Source: Chinchilla lanigera | Lineage: Eukaryota > Chordata > Mammalia > Rodentia > Chinchillidae | Direction of reading: 5' to 3' | Assembly (NCBI RefSeq): GCF_000276665.1 | Contig: NW_004955475.1 | Coordinates: 4,044,814 to 4,108,813 of the forward strand | DNA: 64,000 nucleotides | Shown here: positions 43,201 to 53,272 of the stretch, one piece after another | How positions within the stretch are numbered: position 1 is the stretch's first letter | How the letters are laid out: the number at the start of each line of letters is the position of its first letter | Translations under genes and position numbers: made by a program | The notes under the pieces: model-generated | What the model saw: only the letters and a program-made list of their open reading frames with translations | Database searches by the model: none | What the model was told of the DNA's origin: nothing

Positions 43201-44345
43201 CAACACTGCCCAGGAATGTCTCCTCAAGATAAGGGGGCACCTAGGCCTAGTTAACCCTCCATGACCCTGCCTGGGCAGTTCCATCTCCTGGCCCTAGGTA
43301 AACATCGTAACCATAAAGAAAATATATGGTTATCTAAAGGGGGACATATAAAACAGAGTACAAAAAGTATATGTCATTGTGGTTGGGCTCATGACCAAAG
43401 CCTGACCCAGTTACATGGCACAAGGAAAACAACACGTGGCCAGGGCTATAACATTCCTTTCTGTTACCATGGAAACCAAAAATGTATATAACCTGGGAAC
43501 AAAGACAGGTCCACGCCCACTTCCTGGATTTGCAAGTCGGGATGAGAAGTGACCAGTCTAAATTAAAAACTTTGTCTGTTCTCTTTGGTCTCTTGCGGAA
43601 TACAGCCCTAATTTTTTGCCGTAACAAAGTACTAAATCTACTGGAAGAGAAAATAGATAGAAATCTTGAAGACATAGGTTAGGCAGAAAATTTATGAAAA
43701 AAGCCCAGACTGCACTGAAAATACTACAAAGAATCAACAATTGGGGTCTCATCTTATTAAAAAGCTTTTGTCCATCAAAAGAAATCACCAACACAGTGAA
43801 AAGACATCCCACAGTGGGAAAAAAGTTAGCTAATTTTCTCTCAGAAAAAGGACTTCCATCTAGAACATACAAATAATTGCAAAAGAAATCAGATCCCCCA
43901 AATTCAAAGACACAGTCCAAAACTGGGCTGCTGTGATGAATACACACTTCTAAGATGAAGGAATATAAATGGCAAATAAATACATGAAAAAAAGAGTTCA
44001 ACATCTTTGGTTATCGAAGAAATGCAAATCAAAAAAACACTGATATTCCATCTCACCCCAGCAAGAACAGCTATAATTAAGAAATCAACCAATAACAAAT
44101 GCTGACAAGGCTTTGAGCTAAAAGGGAACCCTTCTCCACTGTTGGTGGGAATGCAGACTGCTACAACTAGTGTGGAAATCAGTGTGGAGATTCCTCAAAA
44201 AACTAGGATTAGAGGTCCCATTTGACCCAGCTATTCCCTTTCTGGGTATTTTCCCAGAAGAATTAAAAACATCATTACTCAATGATATATGTGCACCCAT
44301 GTTTATAGCAGCTAATTTGTAATAGCTAAATCTGGGAAACAACCC
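40225..44345 (+). pseudogene. L1 no. 2 ORF2 remnant, split by a solo LTR
   Basis: Endonuclease (VNSVNLPI-like near 40240; short frame 40786-41061 with SDHSIMKLEIN), RT (41606-41956: YRPISLKNIDAKFLSK, HHDQVGFIPGM), intact FADD codons at 42274-42285 followed by MILYIEDP, and the C-terminal region after the LTR (43630-44345). It has several stops and frameshifts but is the best-preserved RT core of the L1s here. Confidence 0.85.
43089..43626 (+). mobile_element. Solo LTR, 538 bp, with 4-bp target duplication
   Basis: Starts TG (tgtagggggc) and ends CA (gccgtaaca), flanked by aagt at 43085-43088 and 43627-43630. The surrounding L1 ORF2 resumes exactly afterwards. A TATA-like box is at 43484-43491 and an attaaa signal at 43562-43567, giving plus orientation. 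A 4-bp duplication points to a class I (gammaretrovirus-like) ERV. No internal retroviral sequence remains, so it arose by LTR-LTR recombination. Confidence 0.88.
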
Positions 44346-45212
44346 AAATGCCCATCAGTTAAGGCATGGACAAAAATGAAAGAGTAAATTTGATGCAAAT
44401 TACACAGTAGATACTGTGAAAGAGAAAGAAATTTTTCAAATAAAAATAAAAACAACTGGGATGGGGGAAGAAATATATATATATATGTATATATATAAAT
44501 ATATGCACAAGATAGCTAAGATAATTATACTTCTAATTTCTATTAGTACATTGAAAGGAAAAGTTTGTGCTTATATTGGTAGATCAGTTTTGCATGTCTA
44601 TATCTTGTAATCTGAGCAATTACTTTGATGATAACTGCATGCAATATAATACCCATTGTAAATTTTTATCATATTGTTTTGAAATTCTGTATCATTGTTT
44701 TTATTGGTTTTTTTGTTTTAAAAAACAAAGATACTGGTAGCAAAATAGTCATGTGGACAAATGGAACAGAATAGAACAGAAATAAACCTTAGAAAAGTCT
44801 ACTAATTTTTGATAATTGAACCAAGACATAATATGGAAAAGATAGTCTCTTGAATAAATGCTGCAAAACTAGATGTCCACATGCAAAAGAATGAAATTAC
44901 ACTCTTGATATTAAACCAAAACTCAGTTCAAAATGGACAAGAGAACTAAATGTAAGGTCAGAATCTATAAAACTCTTAGAGGAAATATAGGGAACAAGCT
45001 CCTTAACATTATTAATTCAACTTTTTGATACAAAAAGTACAAAAAACAAAAGTAAAAAACTGAACAAAAAGAAAAGGTAGTCTATGGATTGGGGAGAAAC
45101 ATATTTAAACAATATGTCAGATAAGGGGTTAATGTCCAAAATATACAAGGAACACACATCATTCAATAGCAAAAAAAAAAAGCAAATACCCTAAATCAAA
45201 ATTGGTAATGTG

Positions 45213-45565
45213 TAGTTGTCCACTTTCCTACTGCTGGGACAAAATACTCAACATATAAAACTTGAAGGAGGAGGAGTTTATTTGGCTCATGGTTTCAGAG
45301 ACTTTAACCCACAATTAGCTGTCTCCAAACCACAAACATCATGGCTGTTTAGTTTACTGTGGCTAGAAAGCAGTTCAGTGTATGGTGGCTAGAAAGCAGA
45401 ACAGGAAAGCAACGTAAGAAAGGAAGAGGCAAGGGGCCTGATATAGACCTCAGGGTCATGCCTCTATAACCTATTCAAATACTTGCAGAAGTACGCTTTA
45501 CTAGTCCCCTGGACAGCTCCCAAGACAATCAAATTGACCATCCACAGTAACCATCATACAAATAT
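45213..45565 (-). mobile_element. MaLR-type LTR (minus strand)
   Basis: Reverse-strand MaLR wording: 'ctgctgggacaaaatactc', 'ggagtttatttggctcatgg', then 'aaaccacaaacatcatggct'. Splits the old L1's ORF2. Confidence 0.6.
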
Positions 45566-45753
45566 CTGAATAAATATTTCTGAGAATGAGGTATAAAAAT
45601 AGTGAGAGGGTATGTTAAAAGGTACTCAATATCACCAATCATCAGGAAAATGCTAATCAAAACCACAATGAAATATCATGTCATGTCCATTAGAATGGCT
45701 ATTGTTAAAAAAGAGAAGAGATAAAATGTGTTATCAAGAGTGCAGAAAACAAG

Positions 45754-45848
45754 GGGGCTGGGGATTTAGCTCAGCGGCACAGCACCTGCCTGGCAAGCAC
45801 GAGGTGGTGAGCTCGATTCCCGGTACTGGAAAAAAATCAAAAACAAAA
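45754..45848 (+). mobile_element. ID SINE with 18-bp target duplication
   Basis: Core 'gatttagctcagcggcaca' and 'gagctcgattcccgg'. Flanks aagagtgcagaaaacaag and aagagtgtagagaacaag differ at two positions. Confidence 0.94.
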
Positions 45849-46116
45849 AAGAGTGTAGAGAACAAGTGACTCCTGTATGATATTGGTAGGAACATAGACC
45901 TATACAGCAGCCACTGTAGAATCACATACGTTTAGGAGGTACTTGGGAAAATTAAAAATAGAACTGCCAAATGACACAGCAATCTTTCTTTTTGGTATAT
46001 ACTTACTTCACCATATTCAAAGTTATCTATATTCTAATGTTCAGTGTAACATTACTCACAGTAGCCAAGGTATAGAAAAATTTAAATTGTCTGTTGATAG
46101 ATGAAAGGATAAAAAA

Positions 46117-46120
<4 letters not shown>

Positions 46121-46155
<35 letters not shown>
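46121..46155 (+). repeat. (TA)n microsatellite
   Basis: About 17 TA units inside the old L1. Confidence 0.95.
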
Positions 46156-46160
<5 letters not shown>

Positions 46161-46689
46161 GATCAACAAATACCCATACACACACGTATATATATACAAA
46201 CATACATCAATACAAACACAGTTGAATACAGCAACAATATGAATGAATTTAGAGAATATTAAACTAAATTCAACAATCCAGTCACAGAAAGAAAATGTTT
46301 CATGATCTCGTCTAGACATGGAATTTACAGAAAAAAATGTAAGTGTAGAGATAGAGTAGAATGATGATTACCAGGGGTGAGAGGATGAAGGGAAAGGAGA
46401 AAATGTAGGTCAAAAGTTAGCTATGTAGGATGAATAGCGATATAATGTATATCATAAAAACTACAGTTATTAATATTGTATTGTATACTGGAGTCCTTTT
46501 TTATATTGTGATAGTGTATACTACAGCACATTTTAGATAATCTTACCACACAAAAAGCTAAATATGTGAGATGATGGATACGTTAGTTTACTTGACTATA
46601 TTAAATTGTATTTTTGAAAACATAGTGTAAGTTTTTCTGTAAAATTTTTTAAGTACATTTTTTTTTAAGTACATTTTTTTAAAATAAAG

Positions 46690-47735
46690 TAATACCAAAG
46701 GAACACTAGAAAACAATCCTGGGAGAAATTATAGACAATGTATATAAAGAGGTAGATGTTTATCTACAGATTTGATGCAATCTCAGTCAAAGCGCTAGCA
46801 GAGTTTTTGCTTGTTTTTGGTAGAACTTAGCAAGCTGACGTTTAAATTTATATAGCAATATAAATCACCAAAAACTCATAACTGTTTTCAAAAAGAGTAA
46901 TATTGGAAGACATAGACTGATTTCAAGACTTGCTATGGAACTACATTAAGCAAGACGATGTGGTGTTAGTACAACAATAGTTATATAGATCACTAGAAGA
47001 ATAGTGTCTGTAAAAATAGATCCATACAAGTCAATTGATTACTGGCAAAGGAATCCAGGTAATTCAGTGTAGGGGGCGGCAGCTTTCTTTCCAACAAATA
47101 ATGCTGGAAAACTGGACATCCATATGGAAACAAATCAGTTTTGACTCTTATTTTGTACCATATAAAAAACTAATGCAAAGGGGCTCAAAGGCCTAAATAC
47201 ATAAAATAAAATTATAAACTTATATAAGAAAACACAGGAAGATATCACTGTGACCTTGTGTAAGATAAAGATTTCTAAATAATTCAAAATCATGAACCAT
47301 TAAAAAGTGACTAAATTGGATTTCAGCAAAATCTAATTATGCTTTTCAATGACAATGTTAAGAAAATTCAACGCTCATCTGTAGATTGGGATAAAATCTC
47401 TACATCTCAGACAAAAGACTTGTGAAAAGAATATACAAAGAACTCTTACAGCTAAGCAATAAGAAAAAAAGCAACTCATTTAAAAATAGCAAAATACATT
47501 AACAGATATTTTACTAAAGATTTTATACTGATAGTAAATAAACACATGGAAAATTGTTTATCATCATTACTTACAAGGGACTGCAAATTAAAAACAGTAT
47601 ACCGGCAAGGAAAACTAAAATAAAAATACTGATATTATTGAGTTTTCATAACTATATGGGCTAATTTAAACCCCTATAATATTAGTACTGAGAATGCAAA
47701 ATGTTATATCAACGTTGGAAAAGTCTTTCATTATC
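46690..47735 (+). mobile_element. Old L1 ORF2 fragment, C-terminal half
   Basis: 'gacataatatgg'-type L1 ORF2 order: 'ttgatgcaatctcagtcaaa', 'tggtgttagtacaacaatag', 'aatgctggaaaactggacat', 'aacacatggaaaattgttta'. Separate from the L1 ending near 46680, because that one already shows a 3'UTR. Confidence 0.65.
47516..47716 (+). repeat. 201-bp direct duplication, source copy
   Basis: Runs from aaagattttatactg to tatcaacgtt and matches 48673-48873 with about a dozen substitutions and equal length. This copy is continuous with L1 ORF2 on both sides. Confidence 0.92.
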
Positions 47736-48190
47736 ATATTAACAGATTAAAACTGAATTCATATCATCATTTCAATAGATCAGAAGTTTGTTTTGTCTTC
47801 CAGGGAAAACTTGACAATCACTAGAGACATATTTATTGCCACAGTCTGGGGAAAGTGTGTGTGTGCTACTGACATCTAAGGGATAGAGATCAGAAACAGT
47901 GTTATATACCTTACAATGCATAGGACAGGCCCCCATTGAGAGCCACTTTCTAAATTCTAATTTTCCCAATCAATAGTGTATGATATTTGCACGTGGCTAT
48001 AAGGTATGTATATCTAGTCTACTGTTTCTTGCTACATAATACCACACAATAAATGTCCCCATGTGGCTCTTATCCACTTCCCTGGTGATAAATTCCTAAG
48101 TTGCTTCTGACTGTACTGTACTACACATAAGACTGTCATACAGTCAACAGCCTCGTACATGCTTACTCTGGAACTCTAAGAATTTATGTG
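47736..48190. other. Intron, no recognised feature
   Basis: No repeat family or exon recognised between the L1 fragment and the reversed ID. Confidence 0.5.
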
Positions 48191-48207
48191 GGAAATAATT
48201 TTAGGAA

Positions 48208-48326
48208 CAATTTGTTTGTTTTTTTTGTTGTTGTTTTTTTGGTTTTTCTCCGGTACCGGGAACCGAACTCACGACCTTGCGCTTGCCAGGCAGGCGCTTT
48301 TGCCGCTGAGCTAAATCCCCAGCCCA
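48208..48326 (-). mobile_element. ID SINE (minus strand) with perfect 18-bp target duplication
   Basis: Reversed near-consensus ID ('ccgggaaccgaactcacgac' to 'gctgagctaaatccccag') with a T-rich start. gggaaataattttaggaa is exact at 48190-48207 and 48327-48344. Confidence 0.97.
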
Positions 48327-48640
48327 GGGAAATAATTTTAGGAATAGAACCACGTCGTCATACACATGCTTAATTTTTATGAATAATGCTCAGGTAGTTT
48401 CTAGAATGGCTAAATCAGTTAACATACAGTATGATGCCCAAAAGAGTTAGATCAGATCTCAGAATGTAAGCCTTTGAAAGGTCTGCTTGAAAGATTTACC
48501 CTTGACTGGCATATTGGAACTTGGATCTCAAGAGGGTTCCTCATTCCCCAATAAGACTAGTTTTGCTCTGCCTAGTTCGTCTGTACAAAAATGTGGTCTA
48601 TCTGAACACCCACTTTTCTTCTGAAAGTCTGAAACTGTGG

Positions 48641-48873
48641 TATAAAGATTTTATACTGATTTTATACAGTATAAAGATTTTATACTGATAGTAAATAAAC
48701 ACATGGGAAATTGTTTATCATCATCACTTATAAGGGATTGCAAATTAAAAACAATATACTGGCAAGGAAAACTAAAATAAAAATACTAATATTATTGAGT
48801 TTTTATAAATATATGGACCAATTTATACCCCTATTATATTAGTACTGCGAATGCAAAATGTTATATCAACGTT
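48641..48873 (+). repeat. 201-bp direct duplication, derived copy with 29-bp junction repeat
   Basis: 48673-48873 is the second copy. The 29-bp unit at 48641-48669 begins with tataaagattttatactgat and the same 20 bases restart at 48670, so the left junction is itself locally repeated. Right of 48873 the L1 similarity stops at once. Confidence 0.9.
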
Positions 48874-49094
48874 CCATCTCATAAAAATGCCTATGAGACT
48901 ATTACCACCTTTAACATCTTGAACGCAGAGCCTATAATGAGTTTCTCTGGCACAAAACATTTTACATATTGTCACAACTCATTACTATGGAAATTAAGGA
49001 CATTTTGTATGACTCCACTGGAGGACTCTTGGAACCCTATGCCTTGTTTTCTCTGGACTTTGCCACGTGTATTTAATCCTTTTGTTAATTTTTC

Positions 49095-49556
49095 TTTTAA
49101 TCTTATTTTAGTTACTTTTCTTGCTGCTGAGACAAAATAGCCAACACTCACAAGTTAAAGGAGGAAATGTTTATTTCAGCTCACAGTGTTGACGGTTCGG
49201 CCCATAATCTACTAGCTCCAAGGCAAGGTGGCATAGGAGAGGGGCATCCCAGAGGAAAAATAGTTCACAGCAGGGCAATCAGGAAGCAGCAAGCAGTGAA
49301 GCAGCAGCAGCAGCAGAAGCAGAAGCAGCAGCTACACGACAGAAGCAGCAGCCTGTGTTCTATCTTTCTCTTTATATTCCATCCAGGCTATTAGTACCAC
49401 GCATACTCAGGGTGGGGCTTCTATTATCCATACTTTTAATCCCAGTAATACATCCTTAGTCCACATTCACACACCCTTAATGCAGCTACCTTTAAAACTC
49501 CCCACCTATGACCTCATGAGGCTTTGGGCGGAGATCTAGTTACAAGCCATAATAAG
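49095..49556 (-). mobile_element. MaLR-type LTR (minus strand) with CAG-rich insert
   Basis: 'gctgctgagacaaaatagcc', 'aatgtttatttcagctcac', 'tgacctcatgaggctttggg' and 'acaagccataataag' give the reversed MaLR order. A CAG/AAGCAG-rich tract lies at 49292-49346. Confidence 0.65.
49292..49346 (+). repeat. (CAG/AAGCAG)n tract
   Basis: About 55 bp of cagcagaagcag-type units inside the MaLR LTR. It gives the Gln/Lys runs of the 49167-49394 open frame, which I do not take as coding. Confidence 0.9.
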
Positions 49557-50354
49557 TCTTTTCACTATAACATATTATAGTTAGGAAACTGAAAGTTCTG
49601 TCAGCTTACTGAATATAAGAGTGATCTCAGGGACTGCTTTGACACACAATCTTATAAGCAAAGCAAGAAAATTTCCAAAAAGACTTATTTTAAATGCACA
49701 CTTTGAGTATCACTTCAATATTTATCATGTGCTTATGTTACATCTTTGAAAATACTTTATAAAAATGGGGAGGAAGGTTGTAAAAAAAAAAAACTAGGTG
49801 ACCTGTGAATGAGACTGAAATTATGTTACAGAACCTCAGAGGATATTCATTCAAAATTCTTCATATTCTACATGAGAAAATTAAAGCCAAAGAAGGTAAC
49901 AGTTCAAAGATATCCAGATAGTCATCACAGACACAGGTCTCAAATCCCCACTGTTCTGTTTCCTAGTGCTCCTTCTGCTAAGTCTCCAGCCCTTTTCTTA
50001 TATTAGCCACTTCACTTACCCTAGGGCTGTTTTCTCAATGCCTTTCAGGAGCATATTTTCTTGTTAACTATGGTTCCTCTTATTTCTCTAATTTCCCTAG
50101 GCAGTGTATATGTTGTGTTCCTCCCAGAACACTGGGTCTCATGAAAATGGAACCCAACAGAAAAAGAAGAGAAGCTAAAGAAAAATCCTACTGGTAAGTA
50201 ATAGAAGGATAGGGAAGGGGGAGTGAAGTGGTAAAGAGAGAGAATCCTAAGCCTAACCATAGCACCTTCTTAAGTCCTCATAACTTACTAAAGACTAAGT
50301 GTGAAAATCAGGGCCAGAGAGAAACTCATTACGCACTGCAGGACAAAGCATCTT
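49557..50354. other. ARHGEF9 intron, no recognised feature
   Basis: Unique-looking intron downstream of the 50547-50726 exon. No repeat recognised. Confidence 0.5.
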
Positions 50355-50370
50355 AATATAACCAGACATA

Positions 50371-50464
50371 GGGGCTGGGGATTTAGCTCAGCGGCAAAAG
50401 CGCCTGCCTGGCAAGCGCAAGGTCATGAGTTCGGTTCCCAGTACCGGAGAAAAACCAAAAAAAA
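50371..50464 (+). mobile_element. ID SINE close to an ARHGEF9 splice donor
   Basis: Core 'gatttagctcagcggcaaaa' and 'gagttcggttcccag'. aatataaccagacat is exact at 50355-50369 and 50465-50479. It is antisense to the gene and its right duplication ends 67 bp from the exon donor. Confidence 0.96.
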
Positions 50465-50516
50465 AATATAACCAGACATGTCACATGCTCCTTTTGTTTC
50501 TTCCTAATAACTCTCA

Positions 50517-50789
<273 letters not shown>

Positions 50790-50794
50790 CTAAC

Positions 50795-50905
50795 CATTTG
50801 GGAGGCTCATTTCAATTCCACAAAGTAGGCAGGAAATAATCATTTCCACTTGTCATGTGAGGAAACTGAGGTTTAGTGAAGAAAGTCACTGTACCAGCAA
50901 ATGTT
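50795..50905 (+). repeat. Probable MIR-type SINE fragment
   Basis: 'tgtgaggaaactgaggttta' is the MIR core; flanks are diverged. Adjacent to the exon acceptor side. Confidence 0.6.
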
Positions 50906-50957
50906 TTGGAAGGCTGGATCTCCAGCAGAGTTCTTCAGAATATAAAGACTCTACAGA

Positions 50958-51118
50958 GACAGACATAGCAGCACACATCAGTATTCCCAGCACTCTAGGA
51001 GGCTGAGACAGGAGGATCACAAGTTGAAGCCTAGCATGGACAATTTAACAAGACCCTGCCTCAAAGTAAAAAATGGCTGGGAGTATAGTTCTGTGAAAAA
51101 GTCCTGGGTTCAACCCTC

Positions 51119-51122
<4 letters not shown>
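50958..51122 (+). mobile_element. B1+ID dimeric SINE
   Basis: Left half is B1-like ('tattcccagcactctaggag', 'gctgagacaggaggatcac', 'aagaccctgcctcaaag'). After an A-rich linker comes an ID-like half ('ggctgggagtatagttctgt', 'cctgggttcaaccctcagta'). The order B1 then ID, as in the MEN or B1-dID dimers described from squirrels and dormice, is opposite to B4. It ends in a CA repeat. Confidence 0.7.

Positions 51123-51164
<42 letters not shown>
51123..51164 (+). repeat. (AC)n microsatellite
   Basis: About 21 AC units forming the tail of the B1+ID dimer. Confidence 0.95.
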
Positions 51165-51165
<1 letters not shown>

Positions 51166-51166
<1 letters not shown>

Positions 51167-51835
51167 TTCCACAGTGTAGACCTTTCCCTACTATTCCTTA
51201 TGATCATAACCAGGACCCTCAAAATCAAAGTAATCCTTCACAGAAGTAGCTTGAGTACAAACATTTTCACTGCAATATGTATTAGTTTATTTGGCTGCAT
51301 CTATTCACATCTTAGAAGTTCTAACCTTATAAAATAATTCCCAAAGTCTTAATAATATTGACAATAATATGGCAACAGTGGTCAGGACAGAAAAACTTCC
51401 AGTAAGGAAACATGAACTGACATCCATTTCTTATACTTAGTATCTCAGCTATCTAAATTAGGTGGCCAGAAGAGACCATTTGGATAAGCTCAGCCAGCAA
51501 GTCCATGAATACCTGGGTATGGTATTTCTAAGTGCTTATGACACATTTGTGAATAACGGGATGCATTAATATAGCTAGTCACAGATAACAGGAAGAAGGG
51601 AATCAAAGAACTTGTTGGTCTGATAAGACAGCACTGAGGTAGTAATATAAACAGACACAGGGCAAACTGTAAATCTAGGTAAAAAGAAATTCCATAACTA
51701 AAACTGGGTCTTTCATTTTGTATCTGTTGGTGTGGATTTTTTAAACTGGTGATTACTGTCTTCATGAGTAATCATTAATACATAAAAACTTCCTTAGTGA
51801 GAATAAATTATGGTCACTTATTTTCATTTAAAAGT
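51166..51835. other. ARHGEF9 intron, no recognised feature
   Basis: No repeat family or exon recognised. Confidence 0.5.
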
Positions 51836-51851
51836 TAGGTGCAAGTTTCTT

Positions 51852-51954
51852 TTTTTTTTTTTTTTTTTGGTTTTTCTCCGGTACCGGGAACCGAACTCAC
51901 GACCTTGCGCTTGCCAGGCAGGCGCTTTTGCTGCTGAGCTAAATCCCCAGCCCC
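51852..51954 (-). mobile_element. ID SINE (minus strand) with perfect 16-bp target duplication
   Basis: Reversed near-consensus ID behind a long T run. taggtgcaagtttctt is exact at 51836-51851 and 51955-51970. Sense relative to ARHGEF9. Confidence 0.97.
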
Positions 51955-51970
51955 TAGGTGCAAGTTTCTT

Positions 51971-53089
51971 AATATGCTTCTTAAGTGTTCAAGAATTCTA
52001 TAGCAGCTGGTTTACCACACTGGGCCCTGTCTGTAACCATACTTTTTCTCCCTTAGCATGGCGGTAAATGAGGCTATTGAGGCATATACCAGAAATATTG
52101 TCACCCTGGCTTTAATTCTCTTTACCAACCTTGACCAAATTCTCAGTTCCCCAATACTTCACACTGCTCAGTTTAGCCATTAATAAGTAGAAGATTTTCA
52201 ACAGTTTTCAAATTAATAGTCTATGCCTGTTTTGACAACTATTGAAGTAATGGCTACTGCCCTCAGTGACTGACATGTTCATGGATTCCTGTATTTTTTT
52301 TTCATATCAAATTCTTGACTAGAAAGAAGATGCCCTCCAATTCCCATAATAAACTTTTGGCTTCCCTCCCTTTACTGAAGTATCGTCCAAAATTGTTTCC
52401 TTAGAAAGCCTATAAAGAGAGGGAGTAATGTGTTTCTATGTGTCTGCCTGTGTCTGTCTGTCTGTGTCTCTTCTCATCCTACTCCCTTTGAAAGTATCTT
52501 ATTTATAATCTAGTAGGGAGAGCAATGAGCATATCATCACAACATTAAGTGGGGTGGCAGAGGCTTCTTTACCCCTGATTTTACTTTCTGTCCCTAAAAT
52601 AGGCTCAGGAGTACAGCTGGGAGTAAAAAATGGAAATAATGTTACACTTAGTATGTTATTTCTGGGTAAACGGTAGTTACTAGTGACTGATCACAGGGAC
52701 AAACAGAAAAGTCCAGCCTGGACAGCGTATTCATCCCCTGAGAAGCCAGTTCGGGAAATACTTAATAGATTTGTCACTTCATCCATTTGAAAGATTTTGG
52801 GAAGGAGCCAAATATTATAAATCCCCCAAATGTAACAAGGATACTACAGGTCAACATTAGTAAAGGATATAACTGTTACAAGTGTTATACAATATAACAA
52901 AATTTTAAAAAAGAAGAAAATGGTCTCTGGGAAAAAGAATAAAGTGAGATGTCAATACAGGTCCTAATTTCCTAAATAAACCATTCACTCCATTATCAAG
53001 GACATTATTTTCTATTAAGTTATACATGTTGTGTTTAAGCTACATATTAGCAAGACTATGACTGCCCACAGGATGGTGAGACCCTAGAA
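51971..53089. other. ARHGEF9 intron, no recognised feature
   Basis: Contains a short CTGT-rich patch near 52440-52470. No exon or named repeat. Confidence 0.5.
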
Positions 53090-53272
53090 CAGTGAACCTT
53101 TTAGATTGAGTGCCCAAATTGCAACATGAAACCCATTTATTAATTGCAAAGTGTTCAAACTACAATTAAATCTGAATATTCAATGCTTGACTGCTGGGAC
53201 AACTTGGCTTATGTGCTGGTAGAGAGGGCTCTCCATGTCCACTGCAGTATGTGTGCATATGTTCACCACAAC
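53090..53272. mobile_element. Possible small hAT-type DNA transposon fragment
   Basis: Starts 'cagtgaaccttttagattga' and ends near 'gttcaccacaact'. The ends are partly complementary (agtgaac / gttcac) and the inside ('gagtgcccaaattgcaacat') resembles a non-autonomous hAT repeat. No duplicated 8-bp target site could be fixed, so this is tentative. Confidence 0.35.

Larger units (their letters stand above)
37956..44724 (+). mobile_element. L1 retrotransposon no. 2, nearly full length, inserted in the older L1
   Basis: 5'UTR with a duplicated GC-rich unit (37956-38098) and T-rich tract (38280-38400), ORF1 remnant, ORF2 remnant, 3'UTR and A-rich end near 44720. Both ORFs are broken by stops and by a solo LTR at 43089-43626. 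It separates two segments of an older L1. The exact 5' border is uncertain by a few tens of bases and the target duplication is not clear. Antisense to ARHGEF9. Confidence 0.8.
44725..46680 (+). mobile_element. Old L1, third segment with 3'UTR
   Basis: Resumes with 'atactggtagcaaaatagtc' and 'acaaatggaacagaatagaa', then the ORF2 C-terminal region ('tatgttaaaaggtactcaat' near 45609). The 3'UTR is L1M-like: 'ctatgtaggatgaatagcg', 'attgtatactggagtcc', 'tgtgagatgatggatacgtt'. Interrupted by a MaLR LTR (45213) and an ID (45754). Joined with 30130-30427 and 37396-37955 it forms one old element. Confidence 0.7.

Noticed and set aside
43558..44004. 148-codon minus-strand open frame
   Set aside because: It spans the end of the solo LTR and antisense L1 ORF2, so it is a chance frame.
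49292..49346. Polyglutamine-coding CAG repeat
   Set aside because: It sits inside a reversed MaLR LTR with no exon signals.
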